Below are positions 50,232 through 62,572 of a stretch of 64,000 nt of DNA, piece by piece. Source of the DNA: Onchocerca volvulus. Lineage: Eukaryota; Nematoda; Chromadorea; Rhabditida; Onchocercidae. The notes beneath the pieces were generated by a model. It made no database searches. It was not told the DNA's origin and saw only the letters and a program-made list of their open reading frames with translations. How positions within the stretch are numbered: position 1 is the stretch's first letter; every line of letters starts with the position of its first letter. The DNA lies in NCBI GenBank assembly GCA_000499405.2, contig HG738137.1, forward strand, positions 18,560,581-18,624,580, read 5' to 3'. The translations under genes and the position numbers were made by a program.

Positions 50232-51935
50232 TCAGAAATTTCTTAATTTGACTGGAAAGAAAGTAAAAATTACTTGTGAAGTATATTCATGGAAAAAATA
50301 AGCAGAAAGCATGAACCATTTAAATGTCATCCAAAACCAAACTGCTGTTATCCAAAGGTTTTCATTCATCAAACTTTTATGTGTAAAATTTTGATGCAGA
50401 ATGACAGCAAGCACAATGCAAGCAAGGCATCCAACAAGGCACAGTGCAGATAATATGGAATCTGCAAGAATTCAAGTCAATCTTATATTTAAATTTAATT
50501 CGAATAACCATTCCAATATACCTTCAAATCAAACTATTACTGATCTAATTAACTGAAATTGACTTTTCATGCACATAAAAAAATACCAGAATTTTTTTTT
50601 TACCTGCAACGATTTAAGTGCCTATCGGAAAAATCCAAATGTATATATATTTCTTTTCTGGAATATAGAAATGACAAAAATATTCAAAGATCTTTGAATT
50701 ATAGAAATATCTTTATATAAGCTAACTTTTCACCTTTACAACATATTGTAAATTGTGTTGTGCTATGATGATATGCAGTAAACAACTTCTTTTGCGCTAT
50801 GCCATAAATTATGCTATAGTCCTTTGTATTAAAGTTAACATGCTGTAAATTATAACTCTTTGTCTATAAATTCATATGTTTTAAATTGTACTAGGTTTTC
50901 TATATGTAGCAAACAATTTCACTATAAAAAGAGTTTTTTATCTGAAGGGATTCATTCATTCAATCTTTTGTTTTGATCGTATTCGGCGAGCTGTGCTTTT
51001 CAAACTCCATCAAACTCTATTAATTTCCAACACCAATAACCGCAGATAACTTCCCTACTATCAAAGAGAAGTCCAAAATATCGTTTATATTATCGATATT
51101 CATCAATTCATTATGTATCATAGTTGTGGCGAATAAAATTCATCATTTCAAGGAATTCATTGTGCAACAAAGTCATTTATACCAAGTTCCAATCCCAATA
51201 AAAAATCTTTTATAAATTACTTTCACGACAATGCCAACGCCTGGTTCTGTATTATTTCTACATTTTAAATTATTGTAAAATAGATAGGGAGTAACTTACT
51301 AATAGCAAGAATTAATGTAATTTTGACTTCGGATAACAACGGCATCGTTCCTTCAATATGCTTTCGATGTATGAATAAAAGATTTGCGGCAGCAACGGAA
51401 CTAATAAACGCCATTGTTGTAGCACTCCAATTCTGAATACACTCAATGTATTTAAATATTATCGTGCAAAAGAAAATTTTTCTTAATTCGACAATTAATT
51501 TCTTAATTCATTATCATTCCCGACATTCTTGTCATTACCGACAGGAGCATTAATGAAATGTTTTGTAATTTCATCAAATGCCTAAATGGAAAATATCATT
51601 GAAAACATATCTTTTTAATGATTTCTTTTTTCAAGCAATTTGTAAAAACATCAAAATTATGTTTTGAAGACTTTTTGTTATAACTTTGTTCAGTTTGATT
51701 TTTCGAATAGATTCATTACCTAAAATCTGAGCACATATTTAGTTTGAGCCAAAGATTTTGTCTTCCATGGACAGAGTTTAATTAAACCATTTATGTTAAT
51801 AAAATGAATTTTAAATGATATTTATTATGAACTTACTTGGTAAATAATAGCAAAACACAATCCGGCCATTATTCCAGAAATGATGCCTATCAGTGGACAG
51901 AATAAACGAATTTTCATTCTGCACGTCAACGTCAT
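50232..51935 (-). CDS. hrg-1: HRG-1 family haem transporter
   Basis: Three minus-strand exons (51935-51837, 51432-51300, 50461-50232) give 153 residues, the size of CeHRG-4 or human SLC48A1. An in-frame stop precedes the chosen ATG, with no ATG between. Four membrane segments are predicted at about 12-31, 36-54, 71-98 and 113-134. The blocks GIISGIMAGLCFAIIYQNW and ENLWITAVWFWMTFKW correspond closely to C. elegans HRG-1. Candidate haem-ligating histidines are H55/H58 at the end of segment 2 and H100 in the loop (LHQ). The C-terminal aromatic motif FARKY of C. elegans HRGs is replaced by FFHEY (133-137). HRG-1 proteins move haem into the cytosol from gut lumen or endolysosomes; nematodes cannot make haem, so import is essential. 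A possible donor (CAA/GTAATT) near the end could give another C-terminus. No leader acceptor is seen close upstream. Confidence 0.9.
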
Positions 51936-52087
51936 CGTAAATGAAATTTTGAAGATTTCGGTAGCGGAATAAGCGATAAGAATCGGATGAAACAATCAGG
52001 ATCGATGATAATTCAGGGCATGGATTTTTGATTAAGAAATTGAGGCGTGTGCGATAGCAAGAAATTAATTCTCATAATTCAGTGTAA

Positions 52088-52275
52088 TACAATCAGAAAT
52101 GATTGCCCTCATGATTACTCTTGCGATTATCCTCACAGCTGTGCAGAACTGATTATCTTCCTGATTATTCTTCCCACTATCCTTACCACTATGTAGAATT
52201 GATTATCCGCGTGGTTACTCTTCTGATTATCCTTATCACTGCGTAGAACTGATTACTGTCTTGACAGTCTTGACT
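52088..52275 (-). promoter_or_regulatory. 50-bp tandem repeat with GATA words upstream of the haem transporter
   Basis: Units begin at 52113, 52163 and 52213 (exact 50-base period), with partial units at both ends. Each unit carries two GATTAT/GATTAC-type words. On the minus strand these read as GATAATC, including canonical WGATAR sites AGATAA (52153-52158) and TGATAA (52233-52238) and several GGATAA. The block lies about 150-340 bases before the start of the HRG-1-like gene. In C. elegans, hrg-1 is controlled by a haem-responsive element together with GATA sites bound by the gut factor ELT-2. The present sequence shows the repeat and GATA words only; regulation is inference. Confidence 0.5.
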
Positions 52276-53605
52276 TTGGCGAAAAGGCGGCCCCTATATT
52301 CCGTTGCAATATCATACATCTTATTTTGCAAAATTGATTAAGTAAACAAAGTACTGCGACGCATATTTGCAGTCTATTCGTTCCGTAAATTTTATATTTT
52401 GCAGTGAGCTAAATTGGCAAGTAAAGTAGGTGTCTGTGATTGAAGAACGAGAAAAGAGAAGGCAATAGTGACGCTTGAAACCTAGTCTATTAAGGAAATC
52501 ATGCGAAGGAAGAGACACAACGACACGAAGATTTGTAATTGAAAAAGAAAAAACAACTTCCTGAAAACTTTGGTTAGGCTCAAGCAATTGTAATGAACTA
52601 TGTAAATTACCATAAGCAAATTAAAGTTAAAATTTGGCGTATGTAAAGTAAAAACCAAACAATGAAATAATTCCCCATATAGCTCAGATTGAGGAAATCG
52701 ATCAGAAAAATTCTTTTACAGCAAAATGTGACTTCATCTTCCATATATAGATTTTTTACAATTCCGCATAATCTCCAAACTTTTTTCATTCCTAAAAACG
52801 TTTTGCGAATTCTTTCTTCCATTTGATTTGATATCATTTGGCATATTTTTTGCACTTAATGCCTATAACAGTCCAAATTTAAAAAATATTGAAAACAAAA
52901 CATCATATTTTCTGAGTTATGAAGTACAAAATCAATTATGTGGCTATAAATAAGATTCACTCTTTCAATTATAATTCACATGCGAATCAGGTAAAAGTCT
53001 GAAATTATAACACAAGCTGTACTTTTTTTTTTTTTTTTAAGTGGCAGCCATCATATTCAAAAATGGGTCAATATCAATAAAAAGTATGTGTTTATAAAGA
53101 AAGATCGGTATTATTGGATGAATAGAGCAGAGTGAACATATGACACAGTATAGGAACAAACCAGACAGAGATCGAAAAACCAGACTTCTCGTATATCCGT
53201 GACAATCAGGAATCATCGCAACAACATTAGACAAATCGTTTCTCGAAATTCGTCAATTCCCGTAAACATGTAAATTCAGCGATTTTTCTCACAGAAGTCA
53301 TGTAAGCATTCTTTTCTACGTATTATCATCTTATCTAAACAGAAAGACGAAAATTGTGAAAATAAGATATTTCCATCTCAACTAATCGCATTTCTTGCTC
53401 GATGGCGATCACATGATATAATCTACTGAATGATTAAAGGTTAGTTATAAAATTGCAATTTAAGCATTTTCTCTTCTCTATCGTCTATAAAAAGTATTTT
53501 AGTAGTTTATATGGTCAAAGTATTTTAGTAATTTACATATCTCTGATTTACGTCCATACTTCTTTACGCTGTAACATCATTTCTGGCAATTATATCACCA
53601 ACTTG

Positions 53606-53993
53606 TCAATTTGACTCGTTGTAACTCCTGGCTGATCGTGGTACTCCCAATCCTTGTCCTTCAATTTTCAATCGGATATCCAAAAAAAAATCTATCATCG
53701 TGACATAATAGTAACTACGCACTAACGACACGATATGTCCTTGTGAAATTGGGGCAGCTGGAAGGGCATTGATTCTTGTTTCGTGACGAATATGGGGATG
53801 GGTGTCACAGAAGTTAGCCGTTCGCGTTCGCGTTCGTGTCCCTTTTCTAAAAAATAGAGTAATTGGGGTGAGTAATTCTTCGACCTTGATACCGCTGGTT
53901 GCTGGTAATGGTACTTCCGGGGACGACACGTCACCTGAATTCATTGAGTTTAGCTCGGTTTTCCGTACGCTATTTGTTAATCTTCAGAGATAG
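53606..53993. other. GC-richer segment with overlapping open frames, unassigned
   Basis: A minus-strand ATG at 53944 opens 112 codons (ending ...RSYNESN), and a plus-strand frame of similar extent overlaps it. A CGTTCG hexamer repeat at about 53819-53838 gives RTRTRT or RVRVRV in the two frames. No similarity is recognised in either. Possible splice signals exist on the minus strand (TATTTTTTAG before AAAAGGG). It may be a small gene, a 5' exon of the ThrRS gene or only a promoter. Confidence 0.25.
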
Positions 53994-54225
53994 CTCTTTG
54001 TTGCTTGTAGTACTTGCCTTTAAATTTGATGACATTTCATCTTTAACAGAGAAGAATTCGTGTGACTTATGTTAAGCTTATTCTTCATACTATTTGTGCT
54101 TTTTATTTTCTAACTTGTAATAAGGTAATAATTCAGTAAGAACGATGATAGCTCATGTGTTCACTGTTATCTTCATTCCTATTTTTTAATACTCTCAGTT
54201 TCATTCGTAAATATTTCCATTTTAG

Positions 54226-54383
54226 AATTGAGCTTTGCCACACTGACGATTTCATCTAGCGTTTATTGTCTAGTTAGAAACCATAGCAACTGTTTGATCA
54301 ATATCAAACGATCGATTTTTAAACTTCATTGTCAACTACAGTTCAGCAGCAATAGAAATACTTGCAAATTTTCCAAGATCAAC
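54226..54383 (+). CDS. in-frame upstream extension of ThrRS, possible mitochondrial presequence
   Basis: After the acceptor CCATTTTAG ending at 54225, the frame of the ThrRS gene is open for 52 codons before the first ATG (54384). The translated stretch is rich in Arg, Lys, Ser and Asn and has no Asp or Glu, as expected of a mitochondrial targeting peptide (for example RNHSNCLINIKRSIFKL). It has no ATG of its own, so a longer form would need an upstream exon, or a non-AUG start such as the TTG at 54228. Several nematode synthetase genes make both cytosolic and mitochondrial enzymes from one locus. Confidence 0.4.
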
Positions 54384-57300
54384 ATGACTGCTGATAAAAT
54401 GAAAGGATCAGCGAATGAAGCTGGAGCTGCTTGTGTTATGGTATAAATATTTATTTGTCCGTACTAAACGAATAATTTTTTACAAAGATTCATTTTATTT
54501 GGAGGGAATACAGAAAAAGTTTAACATTATAGCTAAATAAGATTCGGAAGCAAGATAGGAAGGAAAGAGGTAGAATAGGTAGTAGGGAGACATTAACCAG
54601 AGAGTTTGAAATCTTGGATACTTTGATAATTTTTTCTCTTCCAATTTTTATGTGTCTAAATTTTTTTCATTGTTGGAGTCATAAATAAAAGAACAAGAAA
54701 GAAAGAGAAGATAATCACTTAAGCCTTCTCTCAACATTATCTATATTAACTTACTTTTGTCTTGCAGAAAACTACTAGATCTCCAATCGAACTAAGTTCT
54801 TGGCCCGATTTCATTGAGGAGCGTATCGCTTTGTTCGACAAACTTATGGCAAAGTACCATGAAGAAATTGCTGCGAAGGTGTTTTTCGTAATTTCTGTCA
54901 TTCTCCAAGAATTGATGTATGATTTGTATCATTTTATTACTGATTTGGTTTTAATATTAAATCATCCCATATTATGAAGCTTAGTAAGTCCCAATCTCAA
55001 TAAATTTTTCAGAAATCAGAGAAAATTAAAATCATTTTGCCGGATGGAAAAGAGTTAGAGGGAAAATCATGGCTTACAACTCCACTGATGATCGCAGAAC
55101 AAATCAGTCAGGGATTAGCTGATAGTGCTGTTGTAGCAAAAGTCAATGGAGAAGTTCGTTTTTTTTTTTTTTTTTTTTTTTTTTGTTTAAAAATTCCAGG
55201 TTCCAGAGAAATTTTTGATTTGAATGTTATCAATTTCGTTTTTTTCAAGAGATTTCGATGTTTATTCCTTCTTTGAAGAATGAATAAAGCAATGAAATAG
55301 AGAAAGTAGCTGTAAGACAGTTAGGAGTTTTGGAAACGAAAGACTATGATACATATTTCGGATAAATGGTATATGAAATTTAGTCCACATATGTCCAAGA
55401 TCTTTTACTAGAACTCTGGAAATCTTTAGGAATGAAAATTTTGCAGTTCTCATAAAAAATTTAGAGGAATTTCGATCTTTCCACATTTTCGAATTTTTTT
55501 TTATTCACTTTATGTTGAAACATGTCATACATTTTTTCGCTAAGAAGTTTGCACGTTTTTTTTTTTGCTTGGAATTAATTGCTCTCGTATTTACCTAATT
55601 ACATTTTCTTTAAATCGTTATTTCCAGGTGTGGGATTTGGATAGACCATTCGAGTGTGATGCAGCTCTACAGATTCTTAAGTTTGATGATGATGAAGGGA
55701 AACAGGTGATTAACTCTTCAATAAATTTTTCCCCTATCGTTTTGATCCTCTAAAAATCATATCTTCGTTTTCTAAACTCTATCCGCTGATATGTTTAAAA
55801 GATTTGAAGGAATAATCAAACAGATTGCTTTCCTCTTTCTTGATGATTTTCGTCGCAGACTATCTTTTTCAAGTCTAGATATTATACCGAGAGTAACGAT
55901 TTCGGAATTCAATTCATTTCTCTAACTTCATCATCTTTGCATCACTTCAGATATTACAGAATTTCATATTCAGTAATGTTTCTGAAATCAATGGTGCAAA
56001 AGTATATTTGTACTAACCGAGCAGGATCAAAACTTAAAACTGGTCAAAGTTATGGCTGTTTTTCGGTTGAACAAAATATCTTTTTAAATGATAGAATATC
56101 AGTGATATTAGCGATATTAGCATCCCGAATTTTAGGTTTTTTGGCACAGTTCAGCTCATATCATGGGTGAAGCTATGGAGCGCTATTGTGGTGGTCATCT
56201 TTGTTATGGTCCACCGATTTCAGAAGGATTTTACTATGATATGTGGAAGGAGGTTTATTGTGACTTTTGTTTTTTTCATTTCAGTATTTCACATTCTTTG
56301 CCTTTTATTTTTCTGTCCGTAAGTTTTAGCAATATCACAGTATTACTTCTTTATGCTTTGCTTCTCCATAAATGCATAAAGCGGTTCGAAAAAAAAAAAG
56401 AAGAAAGAAAACAGCATTTCAGGGAGCTACAATTACTCCAGATGATTTTCCAAAATTGGAGCAAATTATTAAATGTGTTGTTAAGGTTGTTCCTTAATTT
56501 TTAATTTTGATAGTGATTGTGTAGTTATTTTATATGGCTAGCACCGATTGCCGATTATCATTTTGTAGATAGTGTTAATTAATTATGTTGTATTTTCTGT
56601 TATTATTTTTACATAGCGTCCTTGCTTATAGGATAAACAACCGTTTGAACGATTGGTTGTTTCGAAAGAAGATCTGCTGCGAATGTTCAAATACAATAAA
56701 TTCAAGGTATTATATGTATAAAATAGATTAAATATATATTTGTTAAATTATAAATTAACAAATATATATATATATATTTGTTAATTTTAATTTCATGGTT
56801 GAAGTTCCTTTAATAGTGAAATAAAATTATGGAATTTTCCTTTTTGTTTTAGGTGCGTATCATAAAGGAGAAAATCACAACTCCTTTTACCACTGTATAT
56901 CGTTGCGGACCACTGATTGATTTATGTCGAGGACCGCATGTACGTCATACTGGAAAAGTCAAGGTAATTGTGGATTTTTTTTTTCGCATTTTTTTGCGAT
57001 GCTCTTGTTATAAGGGCATTGCAAAAAAATGTTGTTATAAGTTTGATGAGCTGAAGATAAGCTCTTGCTTGATCTCGAAATCATATAAGTATAAATGAAG
57101 TATTTGTTATGCTTAATATTTAATTTGCTTGGTTTTTATGAAACGGTGTATGATTTTTATTCGTCGAAAGACAAGGAGGTGAAAGTGATGATAAAATTTG
57201 TGTTAAAATGTTAAAATTGATTTAAAAAGTTAAAATTTTGATATTTCTGTTAACGTGATTTGAGATTTTACCCTTGTTTCAAACTTAAAAAACTTTAGTT

Positions 57301-60300
57301 ACTACATCATATCAGTTTTATTTGAGGCTTTAACTGTGACTAAAACGTCAAGTTCATACTGGGAAGGACGATCGGATGCCGAATCTTTAATCCGCATTTA
57401 CGGAATATCATTTCCTGATTCGAAGCAACTCAAAGAATGGCAAAAATTGCAGGTTCGTTTTTTGATCTGATCTAAGAAAGTAAGAAATTATGTAACTGGT
57501 GCTTGATGATGAAATGATTTTTTTTTCTTTTCAAAAAATCTTAGATGAAATCAAGTTCTGATTTACTTCGCTAAGATTTGGAAAGAAGTGATTAAAAAAC
57601 ATCTAATTCCTTTATAGAGCACATGTTTTCGCGTTTTCTCAAAATTAACAGAGATCAACGTTCAAAAATGTGCAAAAGTATCCATTAAAACAGTGAAAAA
57701 TTCTCAGTCTTAGTGTTTTAACTCTGGCTTCGAAGGATTGCAGCCAGCAGTAATAACGCTGAGGTACATTTAGTCACTGCATCAATTTGACTTGGACATT
57801 ACACATGATTACTGTACGATATTCCTAAATCGCGTGATACCACTTCTCAGAAACATATGGTAGTGAGATTCTTTTGTTTTGTTTATTGGCAATCCAAGCT
57901 TTGAATATGCGATCATTGGACAACATCTCTAAAAGTACCAAGAGTAGAAATATTACCTGAAATAGCAGAGTTAGACGGACAATATATTATATTTAAATTC
58001 AATGATTTTTTCGATTATGGTAATATTTGTAAAAAATTTTAACATATTTTATTGTGAATGTAACTTTTTATTTTTTTCGAATTTTTCAAGGAGGAAGCAG
58101 CCAAACGAGATCATAGAAAAATTGGACGTGACCAGGATTTGTATTTTTTCCATCCATTGAGTCCTGGCTCAGCTTTCTGGTATCCAAAAGGAGCTCATAT
58201 ATACAACACTCTGTGTAATTTTTTGCGTAAAGAGTATCGCAAACGTGGATTTACTGAGGTTTCATCATTTCCATCTGTTTAGCTCTATTATTAAGTTTGA
58301 AAATTTTTTCCGACATTTTAATTTCAATAAGTAAGGAATTAAATCTAATAACGGACTGATAATGAAATGATTTAACAGTTAATATTGTGAAGTTCCGAAA
58401 ACTTATATAATATTTTTAACGTTTTCTTCAGAAGATATGCTAGATATATAATTGGACAGTTTCAGACATTTGAGATGATTCCACTTATTAGAATCGCATT
58501 GATTCCATTTTGTTTCTATAATATTTTTTCGAATTTAGGTTATATCACCGAATATGTATAATAGTAGATTGTGGGAGCAGTCGGGACACTGGGAGCATTA
58601 TTCCGATAATATGTTCAAGTAATTTTTCTCAATAATTTAATTAAAGGGATAGTCAAAGCAAGTTTTGTTAATAATGTTTTCGCTCAAGATAAGCATGAAA
58701 TGGTCTCTATTTTAGAATCGAAATCGAAAAAGAGACATTTGGACTAAAGCCAATGAATTGTCCAGGACATTGCTTGATGTATTCTCATATGCCACGTACC
58801 CACAATGAACTGCCTCTCCGATACGCTGATTTTGGTGTTTTGCATCGGTAAAAGTTTTTGAAAATTCTCAAAAAATGCTCCATAATTTTGAGGAAAATCA
58901 AGTTTTTTGAAGAGAAAAAAAGAGTCAAAAAATTGATTTTTTAAATGTGGTTAAATTCACTAATGTCAACTAACTTTTAAATAATTTTGAAGCTATTTGT
59001 GGAAAATTCAGGAAAGTCTTAACTTAATTTTTTTATATATTTTTTTGAAAATTAGTTTTTCCAATTAAACTGGCATTTTTTTCTTTTTTTTTTTTTTTCA
59101 AGGAATGAAATGAGCGGTGCATTGACCGGTCTAACTCGAGTGCGACGTTTTCAGCAGGATGATGCACATATTTTTTGTCGTCCAGATCAAGTTGTTGAAG
59201 AAATAATGGTGAGTTTCAAAATACTTTTCACATTATTAATGCATTTGAATTGAATTTCTGCATTTTTGAAGTCACGATTTCTATAATTTGTAAATTTTCT
59301 AGGATTGCTATGTATTTTTTGCTCATAGGCACTTTTCTATCTTAGGCTTGTGTCGATTTTCTCAAATACGTTTATATGGATGTATTTGGTTTTGCATTCC
59401 AACTAAACCTGAGTACCAGACCGGAGGTGGGATATTTAGGTGATATCGAAACGTGGTAAGCAATTTATCAAAATCTTCCTTTTTCTTTTTATCATTTCCT
59501 TGAGTTAAGGCTTCAGACGAATTTTAAAATTCATGACCTTTTGTTCTTTATCGTAATATTTTATTTCTTATCAAAAATATCATTAAGTACGTTTTCTTGA
59601 ACATTCAGTTGCGAAGACGAATTTATCTTAGTATCCTGTCCAATTACAGGAATACTGCAGAAGACAGATTGAAAGAGGCACTAAATGCATCTGGATACAA
59701 GTGGGAGCTGAACCCTGGTGATGGTGCTTTTTATGGTCCAAAGGTTGTGCTTTTAACTTAAAAACTGTGAGATCTATAAATCCTGAAGTAATCTTAATCC
59801 TTTGTGATTATTTCAGATCGATATCACAATTCAAGATGCTCTACGAAGATTCCATCAGTGTGCAACAATACAGCTTGATTTTCAGTTACCTCTCCGATTT
59901 GATTTATCTTATTTCGAGTAAGTTCATTGATTTCGCATTTTATTTTAAAGAAGTCGTTGAAAGTAAGAATCAATTTAATCGTTATCAGATTATTGGTCTT
60001 CTAATTGGAACATTTTTTTTTTTTTTGCCTCTCTCTGTGTTTACGTTGTACTTGGACAATATTAAGAATCGTTTCTTCATATCTAGAAAGATTCGTTATT
60101 TTAAATGAAATGAAATAATAATTTCGTTATATGCTCAGTTGAGTTTTTTTAGTGAGAACAATGAAAAACAAAGACCAGTGATGATTCATCGTGCTCTGTT
60201 AGGCTCACTAGAGCGAATGACTGCTATTTTAGCGGAAAATTATGGTGGCAAATGGCCATTTTGGTTGTCACCGAGACAGGTAAGTAAACAGTTACATTTT

Positions 60301-61631
60301 TTCATTACCAAGATCTCTTTAAATTTAAATTGATATCTTTGACAAAGATATGATTAAAGATATAGGATAATACCGTTAATGATGCTAAATTTTGTTCGTA
60401 TTCTATAGTATGTATAGGATACGAATGAAATTGAGCATTGTTTTTTTCCAAGATCTTTAGAGATATAAAAATTTTCTTTATGAAGGAAATTATCACTGAA
60501 AAAAAAAAAAAAAACGATTCACTTAAGTAAGTTTGCAATCACTATTCAACTTCGTCGAAGATGAATAAAATAATAAATTTGTATTTTTTTCAGGCCAAAG
60601 TGATCACAGTCCATGAATCGCAGAATACTTATGGTAGAGAAGTGCAGAAAAAAGTGAGTACTGATTGGTCATTTTTTTAATTTTAATTCTTATAATTTTT
60701 GCGAAACTTAGATTTAGGATATGACGAATAATTTGTCGCTGTATTCGGAGATTATACTAAGGAATCAATTAGGAATTCAGTCGCTATCAATATGCGTTCA
60801 TATTATCATCACTATTACATCAGAGGGATGAATTTCAGATGGGACATTTTGATCATTAACGAAACAATTTTGATCGTTTCGTTAATGGCCATGGGAAAAT
60901 ACTGTAATTTTTTGACATCATCGATTAACATTCGATGAAGATCTATGATTAGACTTTCTATTTCTATTCCTTATATTTTCCTAAGCCGCGAATAACGACT
61001 CCTGGCTGAAAAATATCTGCCCATGTTTAACATTAGATTAAAAATTTATTATGTCTTGAAAATTTTGATTTTGAATATATATTTAGATGTTTTAAATTTT
61101 CAAAGAAGTGCAAATAGTATTCAAAATTTAACCATGCTAAGTAGAAGGAATTATTAATTCTATTTGCAGATATATGAAGCAGGTTTCGAGGTTGAATTTG
61201 ATGCCGATTCATCAGACACATTAAACAAACAGATTCGCAATGCTCAGATCGCGCAATTCAATTTTATTCTAGTGGTTGGACCAACCGAAGCACGAAATGG
61301 AACTGTAAATGTTCGTACGCGTGATAATGCAGTGAGTCTTTTATCAAGTTTTTATGCAATTTATGTCACTCAATAGATAAGATGGCAATTAAAGAAAATG
61401 GAGTCTTAAAGTTAATAGTAATTATATTTTAACAAATTTACTCCGAATTTAAAAGTCGAGCAAGCTATTTAAACTGTTTGCAAGATTTCTGCAAAAAAAC
61501 TTAAATGCTTTTTCTATCGATTTCATTCTTTGCAGGTGAGAGGGGAAGTGAAATTAGAAGATCTTATCGAAAAATTCAAACGTTTCCAGGAGGAATTTAT
61601 TCGTGATACAGAAAGCGCAGAAGAATTTTAA
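54384..61631 (+). CDS. tars-1: threonyl-tRNA synthetase
   Basis: Twenty exons join in frame to 704 residues (human TARS1 has 723): 54384-54440, 54768-54878, 55013-55153, 55628-55705, 56136-56252, 56423-56485, 56632-56706, 56853-56963, 57327-57452, 58091-58258, 58539-58618, 58716-58847, 59103-59208, 59346-59455, 59650-59743, 59817-59917, 60153-60279, 60594-60653, 61170-61331, 61536-61631. The enzyme charges tRNA-Thr. Domains in order: TGS (about 60-125), editing domain with HSSAH (H133, H137) and C239-x3-H243, class II catalytic core with the zinc ligands C391 (MNCPGH), H442 (QQDDAHIF) and H569 (spacing 51 and 127, as in E. coli ThrRS), motif 2 LTRVRRF, motif 3 [11 protein letters not shown], then the anticodon-binding domain with [15 protein letters not shown] and DRFR-like TRDN. 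It ends in SAEEF. All introns are GT-AG, but exon 9 uses the unusual acceptor TTTGAG. AATAAA is at 61881-61886. Confidence 0.96.
55159..55184. repeat. poly-T run in ThrRS intron 3
   Basis: Twenty-six T in a row starting six bases after the exon 3 donor. Confidence 0.9.
60746..60901 (+). pseudogene. decayed copy of the first exon of the downstream unknown gene
   Basis: Within ThrRS intron 18 (60654-61169). The DNA matches 62609-62750 of the next gene: CGCTATCAATATGCGTTCAT against TGCTATCAAACGCTCATAAG, ACATCAGAGGGATGAATTTC against TTCATCAGAAGAGTGGAAATG, and GATGGGACATTTTGATC against AATGGGCCATTTTGATC. The frame is broken by small deletions and by a 21-base insertion that makes an inverted repeat, CATTAACGAAAC/GTTTCGTTAATG (12-bp arms). 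It has stops and cannot code for the protein. Confidence 0.75.
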
Positions 61632-62567
61632 AAATCCACCTTTCTTTAGCATAAATTATTATCCTGTAAGAACTATTTCATAAATCACAAAAAAGCAGAC
61701 AAAAACAAGTATATTCTATTTTATGATTTGGTATTTTTCAAAGCCTGAAAATTTGACAAACCCTGAAACAGTTTTTTCATGCATGGTCTTTTTATTTTTC
61801 TGAAAAATTCCAAATTTAATTTTTTGATTCAACTGGTATGTTGTTGATCATTTATTTATGGAAAAAGTTTTTATTTTGGAAATAAATTATTTTGGAAAAT
61901 AATAAATCTTGATTTACTATTGTAAAGCTCTGATCATACTACTTTTTCCATATCGTTGCATGCTTCTTTTTCTAGTAAACAAGGCAATGAATCTTTTTTT
62001 GGCTTCTCTTTTTCGCATTTTTTTAAAACATTTCTTGCTACTTTTAACTACCTTTGTTCAGAAGGAAATTCACATGCTTATACGGAAATTAAATGACTAA
62101 AAATTTGCTTTTATTTTATAGTATTCATCAAGTTCAATTAAAGGTACTCTGTAAGTAATCATTCAAGCAAATAATTAGTAATAAAACATTGTTCTGAATA
62201 CTGATGAATTTAAAAATTTTCTGATTGTTGTAAGCGACAAATGACTTGAATTTGTAGTTCTGATTGCATATATTTCATTAATTTGAACAAAGGTTTTGTG
62301 ATGTTACTGGTCTTATAATTAATTATTATGCGAGAAATCGACTAATGAATAATTGTTTCGTTTCTGATTAATGGGATTGAAGTTAAAATATTCTAAATAA
62401 TTTCATATTCCTGTATGTCAGTTTTGTGAAGGTGAAAGATTTTTGATAATGTAAAGGGATATGGTTGCTAATGGTGAAGAAAAAATGTCCTTTATTATTT
62501 AGTAAGTAAGAAAGGTCTGTATGGAATTGTTTTTAACTATAAGAATTTGGGATTCGTCTAGTTGCAG
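61632..62567 (+). other. ThrRS 3' end and spacer
   Basis: The AATAAA at 61881-61886 is the likely ThrRS polyadenylation signal. About 690 bases of AT-rich spacer follow, up to the acceptor TAGTTGCAG ending at 62567. No other element is seen. Confidence 0.55.
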
Positions 62568-62572
62568 TCGAA

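Larger units (their letters stand above)
51936..54225. other. divergent intergenic region between HRG-1-like and ThrRS genes
   Basis: Contains the 50-bp repeat (52088-52275) on the HRG side, a GC-richer segment with overlapping frames on both strands (53606-53993) on the ThrRS side, and a 27-bp duplication near 53487-53541. It must hold both promoters if the ThrRS gene is not trans-spliced from an upstream unit. Confidence 0.5.

Noticed and set aside
54384..61631. Bacterial or Wolbachia origin for the threonyl-tRNA synthetase
   Set aside because: It has 20 spliceosomal exons and a eukaryotic cytosolic-type sequence throughout.
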